Below, piece after piece: positions 7,696 through 14,898 of a DNA stretch of 64,000 nt. Positions within the stretch are counted from its first letter, which is position 1, and every line of letters begins with the position of its first letter. Origin of the DNA: Caloramator mitchellensis (lineage in GTDB: Bacteria > Bacillota > Clostridia > Clostridiales > Caloramatoraceae); the NCBI RefSeq assembly GCF_001440545.1, contig NZ_LKHP01000004.1, positions 74,501-138,500 on the forward strand, written 5' to 3'. A program made the translations under genes and the position numbers. The notes below the pieces were generated by a model. It made no database searches. It worked only from the letters and a program-made list of their open reading frames with translations, and was not told the DNA's origin.

Positions 7696-10691
7696 AAATT
7701 CACCTTCTTACTAATCCTCTTTTTATCATAACGGCAAACACTTAAAAAGGGGCAAAAATAACTAGAAAAGGGTTTTAATGCAGGGCATTCAAATGGGAAA
7801 ATAAATTCTCCCCTTTTTATTTGTTCTATTTTTTCTGCTATAAAGTTTAATCTTACATGTTCAATAGCAGTATCTAAATTAACTTCACTTAATGTGTCTG
7901 TATTCTTAGCAAAGCCCAGTGTTTCTCTTTTTTCTTCTATAATAATTCCGCTGAATTTAGGCCTTAAAAATTCTTTTTTCTTATCTTTTTTTGTATTTTC
8001 TTTCTCTATTTCCTTTAAAGTATCTTTAATTGAATAATATAATAGAGCCATGCATTTTGGTTCAAATCCATTCTTTTTAAGTTTTTCTATGGCAGCATAA
8101 TAATATAAAGGGATTTGAATATCATCACCCTTTAAAATTCCTGAAAGGTTTTTGCTGCCTACTCCTCCCCTTTTATAATCATAAACAACAAAATACCCCG
8201 TAGGATTTCCATCAATAACCTCTAAGTCTATTCTATCTATTTTCCCTTTAATCCTAACTCCATCTATTAAATCATTTATTTCAAAAGGGGTTTCCAAATA
8301 ATATGGTTTAAGATTACAGCTTTTTGAATACATAACATCGTTTTTAATGAACTCCTTCATATCCGTTAAAATTTCATTTATTCTTCTTCTGTTTAACATA
8401 TCAGAATCAAAAATACCCTTTTTATCAACAACTTTTTTTACACAATCTTCCACCCAGGCTTCGTCATACTCTATTTCATTATTTAAAAAATAGTTATAGT
8501 ATTCTTTTAATATTTCGTGATATATATTACCAATACTAACATTAGATAGTTCATCATCCTCTTCATCAAAATCAATTTCAAGTGCATTTTCAACATAAAA
8601 TTTGAAAAGGCAGCTATTAAAATTATTAATTTTAGAAGCACTAAATGCATAATCTTTTCTAAACTTTTCTGCTTTTTCTTTTCCTATAAGTCCATCAAAA
8701 TTTGTAAAATCCTCACTATTTCTTAAGTATTCAACATTCCTTCCTATATCATATAGCTTCAGAAAAATATTAAATTTTTCATTAAATTCATCTTTGTCTA
8801 ATTCCATATATTCTGTTAAAGCATATTTTTTTGCAAATTCTTTAGAAGTAAAAATGTCCTTCATCTGCAATTCAAATCTATTTCTCATGCACCTTAGAGG
8901 AATTTTCTTGAATTCTTCCTCTAAATTCAAAGTATAAATTACCTCATCTAAAAATTGTGATTTAATAATATAAGAACCGTCCTCTTCTGATGTTCTATAA
9001 CTCAAATATAGACCCTTTCTAGCGGCTGCAAAGGATAGTACAAATCTAATTTTTTCCTTGATCAGTTCAACAAAGCTGTTTCCTATGTTAATTCCATTTT
9101 TGTATAATATTTCTCTCTCCCTGGCAGTATAAATTCCGCCTATTTTAGGCACTTTGGGGAATACATCTTCATTCAATCCTAAAATAAAGACATAATCATA
9201 GGATGTACCCCTTAAAATATCTGGTGATAATATCTTTACACCATATGTTTTCTTATTCTTCAATGTAACTGTTCTTTGGAAAAGGTTATCCTTTAAAACA
9301 TCAATCAATTCTTCAACCTGTAATTCTCTTTTTAAGAACTTATAAACATTCTCTAAATCTTTTAACATTTCATAGAATGCAAATAGAGCCTTAAAATCTC
9401 TTATCATTATTTCTGAAGAAATTATACCTTCCTTATAAAGATTTATTATTTTATCTTTTATTTTAAAATCATCAATAATATCCTCTATTTCCTTTTTATA
9501 TTCAGAAAAATTTGCTGTAGATTTTATTTTTGATAGTTTATTTTTTATTTCTTCAATATTTCTTTCTATTTGAGAATGGAATAAATATGGGCTTGATAAA
9601 ACATATTCTTCTCTTTTTATGTCATGAGAATTTAGCCTTAAACTCAAAATGCTGAAAATTGATTTTATCAATGGGATATTGGATAGCCTTTCATAATCGC
9701 CTAAAATAACGGGTAAGTCAAATTCATTAAAAACATCTAAAATATAATCCTCATATTCTTCTAAATTACTAACTACTATTGCTATTTTGTCTAAATCTAT
9801 CTTCTCGTTTAAAGATATCCTCTTAATATTTTTAGCTGCTTGTCTAACTTCATCCTCTATGCAGGGTGCATTGAATATATTTATTCCATTAACTTTGCTA
9901 TTCAGTCTATCAAAAGAAAAAAGTTGCTGAGCAAGCCTTTTAAATTGGGTATCTTCAAAATAGTCAACATCAACTATTTTAAATTCAAGTTCTGATTCCA
10001 GTTTTAATATTTCATCTTTAATAAAATCATTAATTATTTTTGTCCTTAATGGAACATGAAGTAAAAATTCTATAAAAGGATTAGACTCTTTTATAGCCCT
10101 TAATAGTGCCTTTTCGTTTTCAAATATATCAACATAACCGTCTAAAACGAATAATTCTACATCCCTGAAATAGTCGCTCCTGCCCGTATTAGTTTCAGCA
10201 ACTTTTATCAAGTCCTCCATATCAAGTATATCTAGTTCTTTAAGCTGCTCCTGGTATTTACTGTAAATTCTATAAACATCCTCTGTTTTGGCTTTTATAT
10301 CATCATCATTTAAATTATTAATTTTATTCCTGAATTCATCAGGGCTAAGATTTTCTTTTTTTATTCTTCTAATAGTATTTAATATGCTAGTTATGAAGCC
10401 CTTTTTCAGACCCACTTTTTCGAAATATTTAATTTGCTTATTCTTTATTAATTCGCTTATTATATTTTCAAAGATTATCTCAGATGCATCGACTGAAATT
10501 AATTCTTTGTTCTCAACAAATGGTTCAGCAATGCCTCTTGCAAGATCGTCAAATGTAATTACTTCTATATATATAAGTCCGCCTAATTTTTCAATTATTT
10601 TTTCCCTTACAAAATTAATTAGTTCTCTTGATGGTGCAACATATATAACTCTTTTTCCCCTCTTAATAACTTCAATACATTTTTCAAACAT
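7677..10691 (-). CDS. addB: AddB-like nuclease subunit without Walker A motif
   Basis: Partner of AddA in break resection. The C-terminal PD-(D/E)XK nuclease shows VVYDYKRGG near residue 838. Cysteines near 694, 969, 980 and 986 fit a 4Fe-4S staple. ILGLNEDVFPKVPKIGG and YTAREREILYKNGIN are typical AddB text. The N-terminus, where Firmicute AddB usually has a GxxGxGKT loop, instead reads RVIYVAPSRELINFVREK, so ATP binding by this subunit is probably lost. The open frame extends upstream, but the ATG at 10691 has GGAGGGTGG 5 nt before it, giving 1004 aa. That site lies in a hairpin (see 10689-10737). Confidence 0.85.
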   Translation of the reverse strand: MFEKCIEVIKRGKRVIYVAPSRELINFVREKIIEKLGGLIYIEVITFDDLARGIAEPFVENKELISVDASEIIFENIISELIKNKQIKYFEKVGLKKGFITSILNTIRRIKKENLSPDEFRNKINNLNDDDIKAKTEDVYRIYSKYQEQLKELDILDMEDLIKVAETNTGRSDYFRDVELFVLDGYVDIFENEKALLRAIKESNPFIEFLLHVPLRTKIINDFIKDEILKLESELEFKIVDVDYFEDTQFKRLAQQLFSFDRLNSKVNGINIFNAPCIEDEVRQAAKNIKRISLNEKIDLDKIAIVVSNLEEYEDYILDVFNEFDLPVILGDYERLSNIPLIKSIFSILSLRLNSHDIKREEYVLSSPYLFHSQIERNIEEIKNKLSKIKSTANFSEYKKEIEDIIDDFKIKDKIINLYKEGIISSEIMIRDFKALFAFYEMLKDLENVYKFLKRELQVEELIDVLKDNLFQRTVTLKNKKTYGVKILSPDILRGTSYDYVFILGLNEDVFPKVPKIGGIYTAREREILYKNGINIGNSFVELIKEKIRFVLSFAAARKGLYLSYRTSEEDGSYIIKSQFLDEVIYTLNLEEEFKKIPLRCMRNRFELQMKDIFTSKEFAKKYALTEYMELDKDEFNEKFNIFLKLYDIGRNVEYLRNSEDFTNFDGLIGKEKAEKFRKDYAFSASKINNFNSCLFKFYVENALEIDFDEEDDELSNVSIGNIYHEILKEYYNYFLNNEIEYDEAWVEDCVKKVVDKKGIFDSDMLNRRRINEILTDMKEFIKNDVMYSKSCNLKPYYLETPFEINDLIDGVRIKGKIDRIDLEVIDGNPTGYFVVYDYKRGGVGSKNLSGILKGDDIQIPLYYYAAIEKLKKNGFEPKCMALLYYSIKDTLKEIEKENTKKDKKKEFLRPKFSGIIIEEKRETLGFAKNTDTLSEVNLDTAIEHVRLNFIAEKIEQIKRGEFIFPFECPALKPFSSYFCPFLSVCRYDKKRISKKVNLWISKE

Positions 10692-10737
10692 AAAACCACC
10701 CTCCAATCTTTATTTTAATACAACTGGAAGGTGGTTT
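10689..10737 (-). promoter_or_regulatory. Hairpin enclosing the addB ribosome-binding site
   Basis: Arms at 10726-10737 and 10693-10704 pair over 12 bp (11 Watson-Crick plus one G-U) around a 21-nt loop. The 3' arm is the GGAGGGTGG ribosome-binding site, and TTTT then the ATG follow at once. It could act as a leaky terminator for the upstream lipoprotein gene or mask translation of addB. Confidence 0.6.
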
Positions 10738-10750
10738 CAAAAATTATTTC

Positions 10751-11641
10751 TTACTTAATGCTATCTATTACAATTTGTCTAAATTTATCAGCATCATTAG
10801 TTATCTTATCATTATTATTTTGCAAAATATCAATGTAATCCTTTATTATTTCGGTTACGCCACTAACCTTATATGACTTTATAACTTGTATATATGTGTT
10901 TTTAACATCCTTCAGTATCAAACCATCTTCATTGAATATAGGAGTATTGTCTACTCCATACAATATAAACCCTAAATATTTTTTATATAATTGCTTTATT
11001 TCATTGATTTTAGCTGAATTAGGGTAATTTTTGATAAATCTTTCTTGGTTTATTGCTCTTTCGATTACTTCGTTCCATCCAATTATCAGTGCTGCATCTT
11101 TAGCTGGGACTTTAGTGGATTCAAGTGACATTATGTTTATATATTCCTTTATATCATCAGTCACATAAGAACTATATTTTTTATATGACTCATAATCAAT
11201 TATTGGGAAAAAATAGCCTTCTGCTGTTTCAATCCTATATCCCTCAGTTGTCGTCTCTAATATTAGTTTTTTTAATTCCTCATCTTGTAAATCTTTAATA
11301 TTATTAATGTCGAAGCCCGAACCATAAAGTTTAATAAATCTTTCTTGAAAATCTTTAGAATAAAATTTTTCTTCTAATAATGCCAATTTCTTTTCTTGTT
11401 CTTTTTCTAGCATGTTAATCATTTTAGATGCATTTTCCCTTGACACAAGAGATATATTACTATTGATAAAATCAATAACTTTATCCATTTTATTTCCATT
11501 TTGAATAATTTTATCTAGTTGTTCCATAATTTCTGTTTCTTGTTTAATTTCTTCTTTATCACTTACACCATTAGCGCATCCTACTTGTAATACTATAAAA
11601 AAAATCAACATTAAATTAATAATTCTTTTTTTATTTATCAT
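10751..11641 (-). CDS. Hypothetical lipoprotein (296 aa)
   Basis: A signal peptide with hydrophobic core LMLIFFIVLQVGC ends in a lipobox (LQVGC, Cys at residue 22), so the protein should be lipid-anchored outside the membrane. The rest is helical and charged, with patterns like LEKEQEKKLALLEEKFYSK suggesting coiled coil around residues 80-100. I recognise no domain. It follows a small membrane-anchored gene and precedes addB on the same strand. Confidence 0.8.
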   Translation of the reverse strand: MINKKRIINLMLIFFIVLQVGCANGVSDKEEIKQETEIMEQLDKIIQNGNKMDKVIDFINSNISLVSRENASKMINMLEKEQEKKLALLEEKFYSKDFQERFIKLYGSGFDINNIKDLQDEELKKLILETTTEGYRIETAEGYFFPIIDYESYKKYSSYVTDDIKEYINIMSLESTKVPAKDAALIIGWNEVIERAINQERFIKNYPNSAKINEIKQLYKKYLGFILYGVDNTPIFNEDGLILKDVKNTYIQVIKSYKVSGVTEIIKDYIDILQNNNDKITNDADKFRQIVIDSIK

Positions 11642-11687
11642 TTTTATATCCCCATCCCTATAATTTAAAATAGCATCTTTCTTTAAT

Positions 11688-12218
11688 TTATTTAATTATT
11701 GCATATTCACCTAAAACAACATCATCAATTAGCCAGCAATTATTTATTTTTTTGACCTTTAGAGTTATTGCCCTTTTTGCTGCTATTTCGCCAGTTTCTT
11801 TTTCTACACTTGTAATTTCAATAATTTCCCCATTTACTTCATACGTGCATTCATCTATTTTATTAATGCTTCTTATTTCAATCCTGTCAGGCCAGGGGCT
11901 TGAGGTTAATCTTCCTGGAGCATTTAAAGGATCATTAATCCATTTTTCTATAAGTGCTTCAGTGACGTAATTTCCGTAATTTTCCTTCATGCTCTTTATT
12001 AGTATATCCTTAGGGGCAAGAAGGGGAACATATTGCAGTTTTTTACCAAAGCTTTCAACTAAATCCTTAATAATTTTATTTTGTGACTGTTCATTTTTAT
12101 TTATTTCTACTTTATATTTATCTATTCTATTACTCTTAGCCACATATATTCCATTTAATGAAACATATAAGCCAACAATTATTAACAAACTAATTATAAA
12201 AGTTAATATTTTTTTCAC
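11688..12218 (-). CDS. Membrane-anchored protein with possible NTF2-like extracytoplasmic domain
   Basis: One N-terminal membrane segment (residues 4-22, ILTFIISLLIIVGLYVSL) is followed by a 150-residue outside domain. Its C-terminal half alternates beta strands and ends in KINNCWLIDDVVLGEY. That kind of ending is typical of NTF2/SnoaL-fold domains; this is a fold guess, not a family match. It precedes the lipoprotein gene by 47 nt and probably shares its transcript. Confidence 0.72.
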   Translation of the reverse strand: MKKILTFIISLLIIVGLYVSLNGIYVAKSNRIDKYKVEINKNEQSQNKIIKDLVESFGKKLQYVPLLAPKDILIKSMKENYGNYVTEALIEKWINDPLNAPGRLTSSPWPDRIEIRSINKIDECTYEVNGEIIEITSVEKETGEIAAKRAITLKVKKINNCWLIDDVVLGEYAIIK

Positions 12219-12358
12219 TATAACACCTCCATTAATTTATTCTAATGATTAGACGATATATTATTTACTTTTGTTGCTGATTCAATAAATTTTTTATATG
12301 TCATCTCTATTAGTTTTATCCTTGAAATCAAAATATATTCTTTGTGTAATTTTTATCC

Positions 12359-12387
12359 TTGACCTAAAATTTCTTTTAATTTACAAT
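12359..12387 (+). promoter_or_regulatory. Sigma-A-type promoter of pepF
   Basis: TTGACC at 12359-12364, a 17-nt spacer and TACAAT at 12382-12387. The -35 box is part of a direct repeat: TTTTATCCTTGA occurs at 12314-12325 and again at 12351-12362. Confidence 0.65.
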
Positions 12388-12422
12388 AAAATTGTTAATA
12401 TTTGTAAAGTGAGGGGATAAAC

Positions 12423-14186
12423 ATGAGATGGTCACTTGATAGCCTTTACACGTCATTTGACAGCCATGAGTTTAAAAGGGATAATGATATGGTAGTTTCA
12501 ATGATTTCAGATTTAAAAAGTTGGACAAAAGAGAATCTTGCTACACTAGAAAATGCTAGAGAAAAAATTGAATACTTTATAAAATTCCAAAATACACTAG
12601 GAGATATGGTTTATAAGATAATGGCTTATTCTGAACTTTCCCTTAGTGTAAATGCAAAGGATGAAAAAGCTCTTCAGGCTGTTGAGAAAATCGAAAATGT
12701 AGTAACAGAAATGACTGAACCAGAAGTAATATTTAAAAAATGGCTTACTAATATACAAAATATAGATGAAGTAATTAATTCATCTGAATATCTTAAGGAA
12801 CATGAATTTCATATTAGAGAATCACTTCAACAGGCTAAACATATGCTATCGGATGAACAGGAAGTGATTATTTCCAAAATGAAGAATACCGGCTCAAATG
12901 CATGGTCAAAACTACAGGAGTTTTTAACATCTACACATCTTGTAGATATCAGCTTAAATGGTGAAGATAAAAAATTACCTTTACCAGTTGTAAGAAATAT
13001 GGCCTTTAATGAAGATTCGTATATCAGAAAAACTGCATATTTCGCTGAATTAAAATCCTATAGAAAAATAGAAAATTCATCTGCAGCCGCCCTTAATGGA
13101 ATTAAAGGTGAAGTTATCACCCTTGCAAAACTAAGAGGATTTTCATCTCCACTTGAAATGACTTTAGAACATAGCAGAATGGATAAAGAAACACTTGATG
13201 CTATGCTGGATGCCATAAAAGACAGCTTACCTGAATTCAGAAGATATCTTAAGAAAAAAGCTGAAGTTTTAGGCCATAAAAATGGTCTTCCATTCTACGA
13301 TTTATTTGCTCCCATAGCAAAGGTTGAAATGAAATATTCATATGATGAGGCAAGAAAATTTATAGTTAAAAACTTTAAATCATTTAGTAATAAACTTTCA
13401 GACTTTGTAGACAATGCTTCCGAAAATAAATGGATTGATGCTGAACCAAGGGAAGGGAAAAGAGGTGGAGCCTTCTGCTATAATCTTCATCCAATAAAGG
13501 AGAGCAGGATTCTTGCTAATTTCGATGGAAGTTTCTCCAACGTTACAACACTTGCCCACGAACTTGGTCATGCTTATCACGGCAATTGCCTAATGAACGA
13601 AACGCTTGCTAATTCGCATTATCCAATGCCGATAGCAGAAACTGCATCTATTTTTAGTGAAAATTTAATTATAGAAGCAGCATTAAATATAGCAACCAAA
13701 GAAGAAAAAATAGCTATACTTGAAAATTCTCTGCAGAGCTCAACACAAACGATTGTTGATATTTATTCAAGATTCTTATTTGAAGATGAAGTGTTTAAAA
13801 GAAGAGCAGAACATTCTTTATCAGTTGATGAACTAAAAGAAATAATGTTAAATGCTCAAAAAGCTGCATATGGTGATGCACTTGATTCAAATTATATGCA
13901 TCCATATATGTGGATTAATAAACCTCACTATTATTATGCAGATTCAAATTATTACAATTTCCCATATGCCTTTGGAGAATTATTTGTCAGGGGCTTACTA
14001 TCAGAATACAGAAAACGTGGTGAAAGTTTTGTAGAAGATTATAATAAGCTGTTATCATTGACAGGTAAGAACAATCTTTATGAGTTAGGAAAGATAATGG
14101 GATTTGATTTGCATTCAGTTGATTTCTGGAAAACATCACTTAATATGATTAAAGAAGAAATTGATGAGTTAATCTCACTTCTGTAA
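12423..14186 (+). CDS. pepF: Oligoendopeptidase F (M3 family zinc peptidase)
   Basis: Cytoplasmic metallopeptidase that trims oligopeptides. The zinc site HELGH is at residues 379-383, with the third ligand in the following ETASIFSEN segment. The N-terminal helical M3 propeptide-like region and total length of 587 aa are standard for the Firmicute PepF/YjbG type. No signal peptide. AGGGG lies 6 nt before the ATG, and a strong hairpin terminator follows. It is a monocistronic unit with its own promoter. Confidence 0.95.
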   Translation: MRWSLDSLYTSFDSHEFKRDNDMVVSMISDLKSWTKENLATLENAREKIEYFIKFQNTLGDMVYKIMAYSELSLSVNAKDEKALQAVEKIENVVTEMTEPEVIFKKWLTNIQNIDEVINSSEYLKEHEFHIRESLQQAKHMLSDEQEVIISKMKNTGSNAWSKLQEFLTSTHLVDISLNGEDKKLPLPVVRNMAFNEDSYIRKTAYFAELKSYRKIENSSAAALNGIKGEVITLAKLRGFSSPLEMTLEHSRMDKETLDAMLDAIKDSLPEFRRYLKKKAEVLGHKNGLPFYDLFAPIAKVEMKYSYDEARKFIVKNFKSFSNKLSDFVDNASENKWIDAEPREGKRGGAFCYNLHPIKESRILANFDGSFSNVTTLAHELGHAYHGNCLMNETLANSHYPMPIAETASIFSENLIIEAALNIATKEEKIAILENSLQSSTQTIVDIYSRFLFEDEVFKRRAEHSLSVDELKEIMLNAQKAAYGDALDSNYMHPYMWINKPHYYYADSNYYNFPYAFGELFVRGLLSEYRKRGESFVEDYNKLLSLTGKNNLYELGKIMGFDLHSVDFWKTSLNMIKEEIDELISLL

Positions 14187-14194
14187 TCGCATTC

Positions 14195-14226
14195 AAAGGG
14201 GCTGATTTAAAGCAGCCCCTTTAAAT
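14195..14226 (+). terminator. Terminator of pepF
   Basis: A 10-bp stem AAAGGGGCTG / CAGCCCCTTT with an 8-nt loop. Symmetric A/T tails mean it could also serve the minus-strand LysM-CAP gene that converges from the other side. Confidence 0.85.
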
Positions 14227-14835
14227 TTATATAGGCTTAATAAACATTTGTGTCCAATAGCATCTACCAGCTTTGTCTTTTGCTAGTCCAACACCTATTT
14301 GAGTATAAGTTGGATTTAGAATATTGCTTCTATGGCCTGGTGAGTTCATCCATGCGTTCATTACCTCTTGGGGTGTTCTTTGTCCCATTGCAATATTCTC
14401 ACCAGCAGCTGAAAACTTAATTCCAAAGGATTCAATCATCTGGAAAGGCGAACCATAGGTTGGTGAAATATGAGAAAAATAATTTTTATTTATCATATCT
14501 TGGGATTTATACCTCGCTATTCTTGAAAGCTGCCAGTTTTCTTTTAATGCCGGAAGTCCAACCTTAGCTCTTTCAATATTAACTAACCTAACAACTTCGC
14601 TTTCTATTGCCTTTGTTTCAATTACCGGTATTTTGATCTTTTGCCCCGGATAAATAAGGGCTGGATTTTTAATTTCTGGATTAGCAGAAATTATTTCCGA
14701 AATACCTACTTGGTATTTTTGAGCAATCTTCCACATGCTGTCTCCTGGTTGAACAGTATAATAGGTTTCCTGAGCAAAAACTGTAGAAGTAATTAGTAAT
14801 AAACAAAAGATTATTAGTTTTATTTTTCTAGACAT
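14227..14835 (-). CDS. Secreted LysM and CAP (SCP/YkwD) domain protein
   Basis: A signal peptide (IKLIIFCLLLITSTVFA) is followed by a LysM peptidoglycan-binding domain (YTVQPGDSMWKIAQKYQ to YPGQKIKIP, residues about 26-70). A CAP domain follows (residues about 80-200) with ENIAMG and WMNSPGHRSNILNPTYTQIGVG. It resembles sporulation or cell-wall proteins of the SafA/YkwD kind; its exact role is unknown. I chose the ATG at 14835 because GAGGTGAT lies upstream; the longer frame adds six residues without a site. That ribosome-binding site lies in a hairpin (14844-14869). Confidence 0.92.
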   Translation of the reverse strand: MSRKIKLIIFCLLLITSTVFAQETYYTVQPGDSMWKIAQKYQVGISEIISANPEIKNPALIYPGQKIKIPVIETKAIESEVVRLVNIERAKVGLPALKENWQLSRIARYKSQDMINKNYFSHISPTYGSPFQMIESFGIKFSAAGENIAMGQRTPQEVMNAWMNSPGHRSNILNPTYTQIGVGLAKDKAGRCYWTQMFIKPI

Positions 14836-14843
14836 AAAAATCA

Positions 14844-14869
14844 CCTCTACCATTTATTTTTAGTAGAGG
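14844..14869 (-). promoter_or_regulatory. Hairpin enclosing the ribosome-binding site of the LysM-CAP gene
   Basis: Arms CCTCTAC (14863-14869 read on the minus strand) and GTAGAGG (14844-14850) flank a 12-nt loop. The 3' arm contains the AGAGG site, followed by TGATTTTT and the start codon. It can be a weak terminator for the protease gene upstream or a translational switch. Confidence 0.5.
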
Positions 14870-14898
14870 CTTTATTTTTATTCCTAATATTTTTTACA

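Noticed and set aside
7391-7714. Plus-strand frame over the addA start region
   Set aside because: Mirror of the Walker A region of addA, with no start signals.
10288-10758. 156-codon plus-strand frame opposite addB
   Set aside because: Hydrophobic because it is the complement of Lys/Glu-rich helices; not a real membrane protein.
12314-12362. Direct repeat TTTTATCCTTGA upstream of pepF as a regulator site
   Set aside because: The match is real but short and in AT-rich DNA; the second copy simply contains the -35 box. Recorded with the promoter only.
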